The notes under the pieces: model-generated
Database searches by the model: none
The model's input: the letters and a program-made list of their open reading frames with translations, nothing else
Told to the model about the DNA's origin: nothing
Part shown: positions 9,443 to 19,098 of the stretch, piece after piece
How the letters are laid out: each line of letters starts with the position of its first letter
How positions within the stretch are numbered: position 1 is the first letter of the stretch
Assembly: GCA_964652775.1 (NCBI GenBank)
Contig: CAZZAM010000001.1
Span: 124,001 to 188,000, forward strand
Length of the DNA stretch: 64,000 nucleotides
Reading direction: 5' to 3'
DNA from: UBA11346 sp038060575
GTDB taxonomy: Bacteria > Planctomycetota > UBA11346
Made by a program: the position numbers and the translations under genes

Positions 9443-9489
9443 CCAGCATGGCAGAGGCTGTCAATCGACGCAGTTCAATGATCACTCTT

Positions 9490-9602
9490 GGTGAGCCGCC
9501 AAGGCGACAAGTACGCCAAGAATGCAATATTTCACCTGCTCATCGCTCATCGAAAGACGCTTAGGCTGACCCTTGGCGCACTTAGCGCCTTGGCGGCTCA
9601 CC
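9490..9602. repeat. Palindromic intergenic repeat with 17-bp perfect arms
   Basis: GGTGAGCCGCCAAGGCG at 9490-9506 is matched by its exact reverse complement at 9586-9602. A second short pair (GCGACAAGTACGCCAAG and CTTGGCGCACTTAGCGC) sits inside. It fills the gap between two minus-strand genes and could act as a terminator for the upstream gene or be a non-autonomous mobile palindrome. Confidence 0.75.
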
Positions 9603-9609
9603 CAATGAC

Positions 9610-10644
9610 TCAGCGTTTCTTACCGCTGCCAATTCGCGCTCCAGCGAGCGCTGTCCGCGTTACCGCTTGGGCCTGTTTGATGCGTTGGGCTAATCCAGCC
9701 AGCTCTTCTCTGTTCGTGGCAAATGATTTACTCCACGATGTGTCGGCCAGCCAACCATCGCACAAACCGCCTGCTTCGTCGAGAAACCGTAGGTGTGCCT
9801 CAAGCTTGGGAACACCATCGGCTACCCGATCTGCCGTACCATTGGCAACCAACCAGGCGCGAATCTCGACCAACTGACGATGTCGTTCCAGCTCGATCTT
9901 CATATACGATATCCAATGCGTTGCGTCGTCGCCGAGCTGATTGGCCAGATCGCTATTGCGAAACACCGACGCGGTCAACGAACGTAACGCAGCCACACCT
10001 GCAGGATGAGGCAACAGACGCTGGAGGCTGGTGAGACAAGCGCTGAGTTCCGGCACCACCGCTAATGCAGGGTCACTCAGATGCGTGAGCACATGCAATC
10101 CAAGCAATCGACCGTCATTGCCGCCGTCGATTAAGTCAGCCACTCCGCGCAACACCTGACCGGCCTCTGCGGCGCGAGCGGGATCGGCTGGCGCCAAGCG
10201 CTGAATAAGCGATGCGGTTACTTCCAGTTCACCGGCAAGGCGAATCGTTTCCGGCCACGAGCGTGCCAACTCAACAACGGTCATCGCCAATCCATCGCAC
10301 GATTGACGTGAGGCCACGATCAACGCCGTTACCACCAGTTCCCGATCAGCTCCACGAACCAGCAACGGCTTGATCGCCCGAGCCAACCGCACGCGCAGTT
10401 CCGCGCCGACTATATCCACCGGCAACGCTCGTTCCTGCATATCGCTCAACGCTGCGGTGTCTCCTGATTCAATAGCAGCAACCACCTCGGCGAGCGAGCG
10501 ATGTCGACTCGGAGCACTGGTGTGGCGCGATCCGATGCCCACCAACACCGCAATGACAACGACGCCACTCATGATGACGAGCGGCCAACGTGACCTCGTC
10601 ACCGCAACGCGATTGACCCGTGACGAACCGCGTGATGGAGCCAT
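9610..10644 (-). CDS. Single-pass membrane protein of unknown function
   Basis: A 344-residue protein not matched to a known family. A basic N-terminus (1-19) is followed by a membrane helix at about 20-38 (WPLVIMSGVVVIAVLVGI). The rest is Ala/Leu-rich and mostly helical, and looks like repeated helical hairpins of the HEAT/TPR kind without a clear consensus. It would be anchored with the bulk outside the cytoplasm. It is on the same strand as the epimerase gene but separated by a strong palindrome, so co-transcription is doubtful. Confidence 0.7.
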   Translation of the reverse strand: MAPSRGSSRVNRVAVTRSRWPLVIMSGVVVIAVLVGIGSRHTSAPSRHRSLAEVVAAIESGDTAALSDMQERALPVDIVGAELRVRLARAIKPLLVRGADRELVVTALIVASRQSCDGLAMTVVELARSWPETIRLAGELEVTASLIQRLAPADPARAAEAGQVLRGVADLIDGGNDGRLLGLHVLTHLSDPALAVVPELSACLTSLQRLLPHPAGVAALRSLTASVFRNSDLANQLGDDATHWISYMKIELERHRQLVEIRAWLVANGTADRVADGVPKLEAHLRFLDEAGGLCDGWLADTSWSKSFATNREELAGLAQRIKQAQAVTRTALAGARIGSGKKR

Positions 10645-10877
10645 GTCGAGAGGCGTACGTTATGCGCACCACGGTAGCAATTGCCCGTAGCGGAGCCCGA
10701 GTTGCTCTGTATTGCGCGCCGTATGTGATGCCTCTAGTTCTTGGAAAAATAACCATAAGGCCTTGTTATATAAGTTTTTATAAATTTTTATGCCGACCGT
10801 TCCCACTCTATCCACAGCACGCGCCGCGCGCGATCTCAACACTTGGCGAACGCATCCGTAACCGCACACTCCCGCCC
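10645..10877. other. AT-rich divergent gap with promoter-like sequence
   Basis: The gap between the membrane protein gene (minus) and the small plus-strand gene contains a strikingly AT-rich stretch at about 10740-10790 in an otherwise GC-rich region. TTGGAA and TGTTAT lie 17 bases apart near 10741-10769, a possible plus-strand promoter. No gene or repeat is evident. Confidence 0.3.
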
Positions 10878-11114
10878 ATGGCTTCATACCGGACAGCGCT
10901 TCCCTGGTCACACGCAACCCACGGCCTGCTGGTGCAGGCGGTCGATGACCAGAACTTCCTCAAGACGGCCCTGCAAGCTGGGTTTTCGTCGCATCAGCTC
11001 ACCAGCTGGGTGAACCGGGGCGACGTCCCGGCCACCTTCCGCGCCGCACTGCGCGCCCTGGTCGATGACTGGTACCACAAGCGCTCATTCGCAACGAACG
11101 GTCGGGTCGCCTAA
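10878..11114 (+). CDS. Small hypothetical protein
   Basis: A 78-residue product from ATG 10878. The segment FSSHQLTSWVNRGDVP loosely resembles the helix-turn-helix of small Cro/YdaS-like regulators, but the match is too weak to name a family. An upstream reading frame stays open to 10620 but looks non-coding, with AT-rich, low-quality residues. There is no clear ribosome binding site. It may be a small DNA-binding protein or a chance frame. Confidence 0.4.
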   Translation: MASYRTALPWSHATHGLLVQAVDDQNFLKTALQAGFSSHQLTSWVNRGDVPATFRAALRALVDDWYHKRSFATNGRVA

Positions 11115-11406
11115 ACGTGGCGCGGTGGTCGATCCAGAAGCTGGTGACCGCAACGATCAGCTTCCGGATCAGCAGCGATACGCCGAAAGGTTATCGAACT
11201 GCCTGTCGAGCCTTGCGTAAAAAACTCATCTTCGCTGAATCTACTGTATTCGCCGACGACGCTCACGTTATCGCCCAGGTCGGGCGTGCCCGCGTCCGTG
11301 TTGGCAAACGCACGCCAACTATCCGCCGCCTGAAGGGTGACCGCGATGGACCGTCACTAACGATTGAGGAACGGTCGTCCTAATTGCGGCACCTCGGTTG
11401 AACTGA
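11115..11406. other. Gap with no confident gene
   Basis: A GTG-started plus-strand frame of 88 codons (11117-11383) fills most of this gap, directly after the small gene. It has no recognisable domain, no ribosome binding site and an unusual basic composition. I treat it as unsupported. Nothing else is visible. Confidence 0.3.
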
Positions 11407-12423
11407 TCACGGGCCAGCTGGGGTGTAGATCGGGGCAACGCGTAGGACGACCGGTTGGTCATCGCCAGAGCTTGAAATACGTTCAAGAAGACGTCGCACT
11501 GCCAGCCTACCCATTGCCGCACGCGGTAGAAGAACGCGGTCATACAGCGTAGTTAGCGTGTTTTCACGTTCGGAATCACAGAACATGGCAACGTGCATGT
11601 GCGCAAGACGTGGCCACGATGCCGGTAAATGCTGGCGCAAATAAGGAACGAATTCTGGGGCGTGCCAATCATTTTCAAAAATAATCGCATCCGGCGGTTG
11701 GCTGGCCGTTTCGATTAACTTGCCCGCACATTTGGCGCCTGCTTGGTAGCGACAATTGCCAGACACCACCAAGGTGGGATCCAATTCCAATCCTGCGCGT
11801 TCGAATGCGGCGCGAATACCGGCGAATTTTTCGCTGCTATTGAGATCCTCGATGAGGCAGCGGACCACCGCAATGCGGCGGCAGCCACGGGCCAATAATC
11901 CCTCGGCAAGCCAGTAAGCGCCCATGAAATTATCTGGAGCAACCACATCGCGATCAGTGCGCAGCACCTGATACTCGATCTGCACCTGTGGTAGACCCAA
12001 AGGAAGCAGCGCTTGGTAGACGTCCTCATGTGGTCCGACGATCAAGCCGTCGAGATCCATCTCCGTAACCCGTCGGACTAGATCGGCGACCATTGCCGCC
12101 CTGGTTTTGCCGCGTTCTATATCAGCCAGAACGAGACCGACCTCATAGGTCGTACCCAGTAATGGCTCGCAGAGTCCGCTAAACGTCCCAACGTGAAACC
12201 AACCCAACCGATGTTGCAGCCCACAATAGGCGAGGCGGCGGGTCGTGGTCGAGCTAGCCTGATCAACCCGCCGACGCAACTTACGCAACCCAACTTGGTT
12301 CCGCTGCGCCATGGCGAGGATCTTGGCGCGCAGTGCCGTGGAAACCCGGCCTTGGCCATGCAGAACCATGGAGACTACCGCCGGCGAAACCCCCAGTTTT
12401 GACGCTATCTCCTTTTGCTGCAT
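11407..12423 (-). CDS. LacI-family transcriptional regulator
   Basis: A 338-residue repressor-type regulator. Residues 2-28 are the LacI helix-turn-helix (KEIASKLGVSPAVVSMVLHG), followed by the hinge and a periplasmic-binding-protein-like sugar domain at about 60-335. The domain includes the typical ending ENTLTTLYDRVLLPRAAMGR. It probably senses a sugar released by the glycoside hydrolases encoded within 20 kb. It is on the same strand as, and about 140 bases downstream of, the DUF4380-like gene. Its operator is not identified; the GTGAATTCAGC sites in this region lack the central CG usual for LacI operators. Confidence 0.92.
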   Translation of the reverse strand: MQQKEIASKLGVSPAVVSMVLHGQGRVSTALRAKILAMAQRNQVGLRKLRRRVDQASSTTTRRLAYCGLQHRLGWFHVGTFSGLCEPLLGTTYEVGLVLADIERGKTRAAMVADLVRRVTEMDLDGLIVGPHEDVYQALLPLGLPQVQIEYQVLRTDRDVVAPDNFMGAYWLAEGLLARGCRRIAVVRCLIEDLNSSEKFAGIRAAFERAGLELDPTLVVSGNCRYQAGAKCAGKLIETASQPPDAIIFENDWHAPEFVPYLRQHLPASWPRLAHMHVAMFCDSERENTLTTLYDRVLLPRAAMGRLAVRRLLERISSSGDDQPVVLRVAPIYTPAGP

Positions 12424-12566
12424 GTATGTGTGATCAGCTCCAGGTCAGGCTAAGTCAAGTGCTGCCACCTACCCGTCCTCCTGCTGCGGGGTACGCTCGC
12501 GCGCTGACGTCGTAAGCCGTCCGCCCTGCATGCAGCAGTCCGAAAATCCAGACTGCTCCGGAAAGT

Positions 12567-13496
12567 TCACGGCTGCCCTGCTGGTAACGGGTCACCAGAT
12601 TCGAGCAGGCGCATCTCCGTGACTAATTCAACTGCCTCGCCAGGTGCCAATGCCCGTTCCACCGAGGTCAATTCCAACTCAGCGCTGGCCGGCTCTGCAT
12701 CCTCGCCCGGCTTGGGCGGCCGACCGACCCACACCTTGGCCGGTCCGCCTGAACCACGACGGATCAGCGCCAGACCACTGCCGTCGGCACCACGCCAGGC
12801 CAATACCTGGGCTGAAAAGATGGCTTCACCCGAGCGGATTGGATCGAGCGTCAGTGTGAGTTGTTCGCCATCGGCCGTAGCCTGCGACCAGCGCTCGGCC
12901 AATCCAATGGCAGTCTTCGCATCCGCGGTACGAGCCAGCACACGCACCGGATAAGGAACCTGGGCGATCTGCCAGACCGCCACCGGTGTCGTGATGAGCG
13001 ATCCCTCGACCCGTTCGAAACGAGTACCGCAACGCAGTGCGCCGTTCTCAAGTGTGAAGTCGCGAATCATGCGAACGCCATGGCTGGGCAACATACCGAC
13101 GAGACGCAGATGACCGAGCTTCGGCGTGCTGGTGGTCAGCGGCCCATCAGTGCCAATCGGCGGAGGCCAGGCGCGACCAGCTAACGTTTTCCAGCTCGAT
13201 TGCGGCCACGGCCACACGCGATCGCCACCAGGATTATACCACGCCGACAAACAGCGCTCAGCGCGGGTGTTCTCGAACAGACGATTTGCGCCACCAACTT
13301 TTCCGAAGCGGGCAACACGGGCAAAGGCAGGAACCACCACCGCCTCCACGACACCGTCCGTGAGCCGCACGGCTTGTGGGTAAGCAAACACCGTCTGCTC
13401 CAAGATCTCACCGGCTACCAGGCTAGACGCGAGCAGCAGGGTGACGAAGGCGAGTCCGCATTCGTGCAGCGGCACATTCAGTTGGGCTATACGCAT
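12567..13496 (-). CDS. Secreted DUF4380-like protein
   Basis: A 309-residue protein from ATG 13496; a longer frame to 13532 adds 12 residues and hides the signal peptide. The N-terminus MRIAQLNVPLHECG is followed by a hydrophobic core LAFVTLLLASSLVAG. The mature part is a beta-sandwich resembling aldose-epimerase-like folds in the DUF4380 family, with VVVPAFARVARFGKVGG and a Trp-rich WYNPGGDRVWPWPQSSW. Such proteins are common near carbohydrate genes in planctomycetes; no activity is established. A candidate control site lies about 100 bases upstream, at 13594. Confidence 0.72.
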   Translation of the reverse strand: MRIAQLNVPLHECGLAFVTLLLASSLVAGEILEQTVFAYPQAVRLTDGVVEAVVVPAFARVARFGKVGGANRLFENTRAERCLSAWYNPGGDRVWPWPQSSWKTLAGRAWPPPIGTDGPLTTSTPKLGHLRLVGMLPSHGVRMIRDFTLENGALRCGTRFERVEGSLITTPVAVWQIAQVPYPVRVLARTADAKTAIGLAERWSQATADGEQLTLTLDPIRSGEAIFSAQVLAWRGADGSGLALIRRGSGGPAKVWVGRPPKPGEDAEPASAELELTSVERALAPGEAVELVTEMRLLESGDPLPAGQP

Positions 13497-13593
13497 GCTG
13501 CCATGCTGTATGCATCCCGCTCTCATGGCCAAGACTCTTTCGCGGCCGACTGGTTAATTAACCAACGCTCATCAGTCCGGCCTCCCCCATGAT

Positions 13594-13604
13594 GATGAAT
13601 TCAC
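13594..13604 (-). promoter_or_regulatory. Candidate shared control site (GTGAATTCATC)
   Basis: On the minus strand the site reads GTGAATTCATC, one base from the GTGAATTCAGC seen upstream of four other genes. It lies 98 bases before the DUF4380-like start. The same gap serves the divergent PHP-type gene. Confidence 0.35.
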
Positions 13605-13778
13605 TTCCGGCAGTCCGAGTTGCCCTACTCAGATCCGCGCACCGCTCTAGAGTCACGATGAAGCCACACCGATGATCACATCAATAATCTTCACTCCAGC
13701 CTCACCGTTCTCGTTGCCAGCAAAACGTTCTCTCCCATCACGAGAGGTTGGCGTCAGTCACTGGCGTCTCCACACCCC

Positions 13779-15380
13779 ATGAATCACCAGACTGCCACGC
13801 TTCTTTCAGCGACCCCCGAGCCGCAGGACGCCGCTGTCCTCGCCATGTGGGCCCCCGTCGTCACCCATACGCATCTCCTGCGCACCGGTCGCCTCCCGGC
13901 TGTTCAAGTTCCTGATCTACTTCAGTCCTGGACTCACAACCATCGCGTTCGTGCCATCGGCGTCGGCTCACCGTGGGAATCGGCGTCCTCTGCTGCCTAC
14001 GCGCGCGGTGAAGCGATTGATCGCGATCGTTACTATGCAGGCCTCATCCCACCGGCCGAGGTGATGTGCGCCGACGCCGTGCATGGCTTGGTGGCGGGGC
14101 TTAACAAGCACAGTTCGGGTTGTTGTTACTATCTCGACAACGAGACGCCGAAATGCCGCTATGGACACATCTGGTATTTTGGCTGGAAATACCTGTGGCC
14201 AGCGTGGCACGATTACGACCAGGGACGCGAGGTGTGGTTCAATGAATCGGACACTGCTGCTGAAATCAATCCGCTCACCGGCGCTCCGCATCGCCGACGG
14301 GCGTATCTTGAGGTCGTGCACGAGCAGCGCCGTCATGGCGCCCTCGCCATCTGGGCACATCCGACCAGCTGGTGGAAAGACCATGGTCACTTCGTAACCA
14401 ACATTGCCGCCGAATTGCCGCTCCAACTCCACGCCGATGGTATGGTCGATGGCATGGCGGTGATGGGGTACGACGCCTGCCATCGCTCGTACCAGGAACT
14501 CTGGTTCCATCTCCTTGATAGTGGCGCTGTGATACCTGGTTTTGCCGAAACCGACGCCTGCTTTGACAATGGCGAACGAAAAGCGGACGAACTGCTGTTA
14601 GCGACCCGCTTGCCACTGGGAAACGACGCCAGTCTTGAACGCATTATCGCCACCGCCCGCCGTGGCCTCGCCTTCGCTACATCTGGCCCCCATCTCACCA
14701 TCACCATTGATGGCACCCCAATGGGATCATCGCTGCCTACTGCCAGCGGCCGACGACATCGCGTTCGAATCACAGCTTGGCCAGCACCTGGTGAAGCCTG
14801 TCTGTCGCGCATCGAACTGATCGGTCGTGGAGGACGCGTTTTGGCGCAAGCACAGCAGTTTCCCGGTGGCACCATGGAATTCGGTCTCACTGGCCAAGAT
14901 CAAGCCAACTGGGTTCTGGCTCGGGCTTGGGGCGAACACGAAGATCCCGACCAGTCCAAGCAACAAAAGATCCGGCAATTCGCCATCACCAATCCTGTCT
15001 ATTTGACGCACGGAGCGCCATTCAGCCAAGTTCGCAGCGCCTATCGGCTCACGGTGCGCCCTGGCAGCCAGTGGGCTGGTGGGCTCGTTCGCTTCACCGA
15101 TCCGCATGGTCTTGAGCTTGAACGCGCAGCTCTGCGCGGCGGAACGACCATCGCCTGCGAACTGCCGGGAAATGCCCGCGCCGTGCTGACCAAAGATGGA
15201 CGCGAACATGCGTTCTTCATCGCCAGCGAAGACCGCACAGTACAGAAACTCACCCGTCATCTCTGGGCCGGAGAATTTCTTACCGCATGTCCGAACGCCG
15301 CTTTCGGCGAAGTCCCCACTGCCGCCTTCAACCTTGAACCCATGCGCCGAGCCCTCGCCAGCGCCAGCCACACGGTGTAA
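13779..15380 (+). CDS. PHP-superfamily (CehA/McbA-like) metallohydrolase
   Basis: A 533-residue protein with no signal peptide. The N-terminal part has THTH (29-32), HNH and H102 in DAVHG, and AIWAHPTSWW with His194, followed by FAETDACFD near 256. This pattern of metal-binding His and acidic residues is that of CehA/McbA-type PHP hydrolases. Residues about 300-533 look like beta-sandwich modules. The family hydrolyses phosphoesters or related bonds, but the substrate is unknown. The downstream phosphatase gene begins three bases after its stop, so the two are almost certainly co-transcribed. Confidence 0.75.
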   Translation: MNHQTATLLSATPEPQDAAVLAMWAPVVTHTHLLRTGRLPAVQVPDLLQSWTHNHRVRAIGVGSPWESASSAAYARGEAIDRDRYYAGLIPPAEVMCADAVHGLVAGLNKHSSGCCYYLDNETPKCRYGHIWYFGWKYLWPAWHDYDQGREVWFNESDTAAEINPLTGAPHRRRAYLEVVHEQRRHGALAIWAHPTSWWKDHGHFVTNIAAELPLQLHADGMVDGMAVMGYDACHRSYQELWFHLLDSGAVIPGFAETDACFDNGERKADELLLATRLPLGNDASLERIIATARRGLAFATSGPHLTITIDGTPMGSSLPTASGRRHRVRITAWPAPGEACLSRIELIGRGGRVLAQAQQFPGGTMEFGLTGQDQANWVLARAWGEHEDPDQSKQQKIRQFAITNPVYLTHGAPFSQVRSAYRLTVRPGSQWAGGLVRFTDPHGLELERAALRGGTTIACELPGNARAVLTKDGREHAFFIASEDRTVQKLTRHLWAGEFLTACPNAAFGEVPTAAFNLEPMRRALASASHTV

Positions 15381-15383
15381 CCC

Positions 15384-16034
15384 ATGCGACTCGTCTTCAT
15401 TCGTCACGGAGAAATGCAGGGTGATCCCTGGTGCCGCCCATCCCGCCCCGTATCCGGCTGTCTCAGCGAACGCGGCATCGCGCAGGCCACCGCAACTGGG
15501 CGAGCGCTGGCCGGACGCTCATGGCACCACGTGTTTGCCTCGCCACTGGGTCGGGCGCTGCAAACTGCCGAGATTGTATGCGGTCAGACAGCGCCGATTA
15601 CAATTCTCGATTGTCTCCAGGAATGGCTACCCAATCCCGATCTGGTCAAGGCTCCGAGCACGGTCTGGGAAGAGATGATGCGCCGTGATGCGAATCGACC
15701 AGTTGAAGAGTTGTGGCAGACCAATGCCGGTGAGGGCACGTACTCATTCTTCGGTCGTGTTGTACCTGGTGTGTTGCATGCCCTGGATGCGATCGGCTGT
15801 CATCCGCGTCACGGCGGATACGTCCTTGATGATGGACTAGCCAATGCGCAGGTCGCCATCGTCGCCCACGGTGGATCGCTGGGCGTGCTGCTCACGCATC
15901 TGCTCGGCCTGCGTCCATTCCCTGCGTCTTCATTCGGGTTTCAGTTGGCTGGCGTTGCCGAGCTTGAGTTATTTCCGCACGCCGGCGTATGCCACGTGCG
16001 GCTCATCTGCTCGGCTCCGGGAAGCGAAATCTAA
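15384..16034 (+). CDS. Histidine phosphatase family protein
   Basis: A 216-residue phosphoglycerate-mutase-like phosphatase. The family RHG motif is at residues 7-9 with phospho-acceptor His8. SPLGRALQTAEI carries the second phosphate-binding Arg, and IVAHGGSLGVLL provides the second catalytic His. Length is normal. It starts three bases after the PHP-type gene and may process a phosphorylated product from the same pathway. Substrate is unknown. Confidence 0.9.
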   Translation: MRLVFIRHGEMQGDPWCRPSRPVSGCLSERGIAQATATGRALAGRSWHHVFASPLGRALQTAEIVCGQTAPITILDCLQEWLPNPDLVKAPSTVWEEMMRRDANRPVEELWQTNAGEGTYSFFGRVVPGVLHALDAIGCHPRHGGYVLDDGLANAQVAIVAHGGSLGVLLTHLLGLRPFPASSFGFQLAGVAELELFPHAGVCHVRLICSAPGSEI

Positions 16035-16149
16035 AACGAATGGCGTCACTGCGCACCCGCCAGTGGAGTCCGTGGTCAACGCCACATCGTTACATGCCCG
16101 CGCAGTTTGTTCCATGCAATCGTCAACGATCATACACGGGAGATGCCTC

Positions 16150-19098
16150 ATGCCCATCCGCTTCCTACTCTGCTGTTTGTGCATCGGCCTGCTCGCTGGC
16201 AGCGAACCGGTCTACCTCGATCTCTCTGGTGTCGCTAACGTAGCACGCGAGGACGACGGTATTCCGAACAACGGTCAGGGTGGATGGACGGACGATGGCA
16301 TCAACGACATGTTCACAAGTCCGTCGCTGCCACCAGGCACGCAGACAGTCAACGGAGTGCGTTTCCGCACGCTGAACCCCGTTGCCACCGGCGGCTCATC
16401 CGTGGTGATGCTCCGAGGCGCAACCAGACCTACGCTGCCGCAGTCGGTGACGGTGTCAGCACATGGAGCAACGGGACGTTTTATTTACTTCGTTCACCAT
16501 GGCGCGGCCCGTCCCAAGGGGATAGCGCCAGCGGAGGTCGTCGCCACCTACACTGTCACCTATGCCGACGGTTCATCGGTGGCTATTCCGATCCGCGATG
16601 GTCGCGAGCTACGACACTGGTGGACAGGATCCTGGTGGGACAACAACGGCGCTGAAGCCTGGCCCGTGCTGATGGCGCAAAATGCTTACACCGCAAAGTG
16701 GCATCAATGGATTGGTCTATGGGCCACCTGTTGGACCAACCCCGAACCCGGCAAGGCGATCACCTCCATTACCCTCGCCTCGGCAGGCAGCGTGGCGCCG
16801 GCGATCTGGGCAATCACTATCGACGATCAGAATTACCGCGAGACGGTCGGGGAAAAATACCAACTCGCAAAACCAGCAGAGGTACCGCCGGGCGCTTTCG
16901 ACAGCCGCCTTGCCCTCGAACGCCACCTGATCAGACAAGAGATGCGCGCATCCGGCATGATCGTCGGCATGCGCTCGCTTGAACTGATTCGCCCCGATTT
17001 ACTGGCCGTGACCATCGATGCAGCGGTGAGCGATGGCCCAGGCCTGGACGAAACGGCGGCAAAAACGCTACAGAATCCATCACGATTCAGTGTAGTCACC
17101 GCCGATACGTCACTGCAACCGCAGCATCCTGCTCAAGTGGGCCGCCAGTCCTATCTCTTCACCACCGCCGACATCGGACGCTTTCCGGTGAATCCGATTT
17201 TCTGGCATGTCTATTATCTGCGTTTGGCCGAGCCGCTGCGTTCGGGATCCCAGATTTCAGTGCGGGTCTCCGACCTCGCATCTGGACTCGTCTCTGCGCT
17301 GCCGCTCACGTTCCAACCTCAGACCATGATTACGCCAACGTTAAAGGTCAACCAAGCCGCCTACTGCGCCGCTGCTAGTCGTCGTTACGCCTATCTTGGG
17401 TGGTGGGCCGGTGATCTCGGCGCGGTTGACTTCTCGAGTTTCAATCGCTTTGCCGTGATCGATGAAAAAAATGGAACTGAAGTGCTCGCTGGGGCCATCA
17501 CCCCACGACCAGCCACCACCGACAGCAAACTCACTCCTGCGGCGGATGGCAGCGATCCGCTCAGTGGCGAGCGCGTGTTCCAGATCGACCTGTCACCGCT
17601 GAAGCCCGGCCGTTACCACCTGCTGGTGCCGGGTCTGGGACGCTCGTGGAGTTTCGGCGTCGGCGGCGATGACGCCTGGCAACTCGCGCGAACCACGCTC
17701 CGTGGTCTGCTGACCCAGCGCTGCGGTTGCGATCTGCCCGCTTCCGCCACGTCCTATCCGCGACCTGCGTGCCACGTCAATGTCTATCAGCACGGACGTC
17801 TGGTTGGCGGCGTCAACGAACGCAGGACTGATGGCAAACTGGTCGTTGCTAATGCAGCGCTGTCCGCCGACGAACCAATCCGCTCGTTTCACGGTGGTTA
17901 TCACGACGCTGGCGACTTCGATTTGTTCTCCGGACACCTCGTCGCCACTGCTCGCATGTTGAATTCTTTTGAAGTACAGCCCAACGCGTGGCGCGATGGC
18001 GATCTGAATCTACCTGAAAGCGGCAATGGTATTCCCGATCTGCTCGACGAGGCAGCCTGGGGTCTCGCGTTCTATGCCGACAACCAAGCCGAAGATGGCA
18101 GTGTTCCAGCCGGTCGAGGGAACGACGAGGACTACCAGAACAAAGAATGGATCAAGGACGGCGGCAAGGAACACGGCGCGATTCCCCGCTTCGGCGTGTT
18201 CCCGCCGACCCGCGCAGCGACCGCCACATTCGCCGCCGTGGCCGCGCAATTCGCGCGACTGGTCGCCCCCTTCGACGCGACCAAGGCCGCCATGTATCGC
18301 GAACGCGCCGAACGCGCCTGGACCTGGGCGACGAAGGACGGCGGTGGGGATTACCGCAACAAGGGGCTCAGTTACGCACGCTACCTCTTGCCACGCTGTC
18401 TGGCCTGGGCCGCCACCGAACTGTGGGAAACGACCAGCAAGCCGGAATACCATGCATTCGTCATGACCAAACGCGCCGACCCGGAGACATGGGCAACCAC
18501 TTGGCAGGACGTTGGCGAACTGGGCTACTTCCAGTGGCCGTTCGCGCGCGCAACGCAGGCAGGAACCGACGTCGGTTATCAACAGGAACTCCGCGCCGCT
18601 ATCATCAAACAGGCGGATGGTCTCGTCGCATTGCTCGATCGGCCGTCATACCGCATGAGCTCGCGCACTGATGGTGCGGGCGGTTGGGGTAACCTGGTTG
18701 GCGGAGGCAATCGTGGTGGACTGTGCCTCTATGCATGGTTCCTGACTCGCGACGTGAAGTATCTTGATGCCGCATCGCTCAACGCCGACTACCAACTTGG
18801 ATGCAATCCGCTCGGCCGCAGCTTCATCACCGGGGTCGGCAGTCGGCCACCTATCCATCCCGAGTTACGTCCGTGGCTCTATGACAAGAACGACCTGCCT
18901 GCACCAGGTGTTCCCGTCTATGGTCCAGGCGGTGGACCGAAATCGTTGCGCGGTTCCTATCCCGAGGCCGTCCCCACCTGGCGCTGCTGGCTCGACAATC
19001 CGGTTTCAGAGCTGCATAGCGAATTCGACTTGGTGCGCATGGGTACCGAGGCGGGATTCCACGCGCTCCTGTGGATCGCCGGCAAGGACGTTCGCTAG
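16150..19098 (+). CDS. Secreted glycoside hydrolase family 9 (cellulase-like)
   Basis: A 982-residue secreted protein. ATG 16150 is chosen because GGGAG sits about eight bases upstream and a signal peptide (about residues 1-18, MPIRFLLCCLCIGLLAGS) follows; the frame stays open further upstream through the phosphatase gene. Residues 20-200 are a beta-sandwich. Residues about 395-500 match the Ig-like CelD_N domain (LKVNQAAYC). The GH9 alpha6-barrel fills the rest, with HDAGDF giving Asp586 and Asp589 as base/nucleophile candidates. The C-terminal proton donor is less clear, because the usual NE motif is replaced in SEFDLVRMGTEAGF. GH9 enzymes invert beta-glucan linkages. It likely starts the depolymerisation whose products the symporter takes up. 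Confidence 0.9.
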   Translation: MPIRFLLCCLCIGLLAGSEPVYLDLSGVANVAREDDGIPNNGQGGWTDDGINDMFTSPSLPPGTQTVNGVRFRTLNPVATGGSSVVMLRGATRPTLPQSVTVSAHGATGRFIYFVHHGAARPKGIAPAEVVATYTVTYADGSSVAIPIRDGRELRHWWTGSWWDNNGAEAWPVLMAQNAYTAKWHQWIGLWATCWTNPEPGKAITSITLASAGSVAPAIWAITIDDQNYRETVGEKYQLAKPAEVPPGAFDSRLALERHLIRQEMRASGMIVGMRSLELIRPDLLAVTIDAAVSDGPGLDETAAKTLQNPSRFSVVTADTSLQPQHPAQVGRQSYLFTTADIGRFPVNPIFWHVYYLRLAEPLRSGSQISVRVSDLASGLVSALPLTFQPQTMITPTLKVNQAAYCAAASRRYAYLGWWAGDLGAVDFSSFNRFAVIDEKNGTEVLAGAITPRPATTDSKLTPAADGSDPLSGERVFQIDLSPLKPGRYHLLVPGLGRSWSFGVGGDDAWQLARTTLRGLLTQRCGCDLPASATSYPRPACHVNVYQHGRLVGGVNERRTDGKLVVANAALSADEPIRSFHGGYHDAGDFDLFSGHLVATARMLNSFEVQPNAWRDGDLNLPESGNGIPDLLDEAAWGLAFYADNQAEDGSVPAGRGNDEDYQNKEWIKDGGKEHGAIPRFGVFPPTRAATATFAAVAAQFARLVAPFDATKAAMYRERAERAWTWATKDGGGDYRNKGLSYARYLLPRCLAWAATELWETTSKPEYHAFVMTKRADPETWATTWQDVGELGYFQWPFARATQAGTDVGYQQELRAAIIKQADGLVALLDRPSYRMSSRTDGAGGWGNLVGGGNRGGLCLYAWFLTRDVKYLDAASLNADYQLGCNPLGRSFITGVGSRPPIHPELRPWLYDKNDLPAPGVPVYGPGGGPKSLRGSYPEAVPTWRCWLDNPVSELHSEFDLVRMGTEAGFHALLWIAGKDVR

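Noticed and set aside
11117..11383. GTG-started 88-codon plus-strand frame
   Set aside because: No ribosome binding site, no domain and odd composition.
15844..16149. N-terminal extension of the first GH9 frame back to 15844
   Set aside because: It lies within the phosphatase gene in another frame and removes the signal peptide; ATG 16150 has a ribosome binding site.
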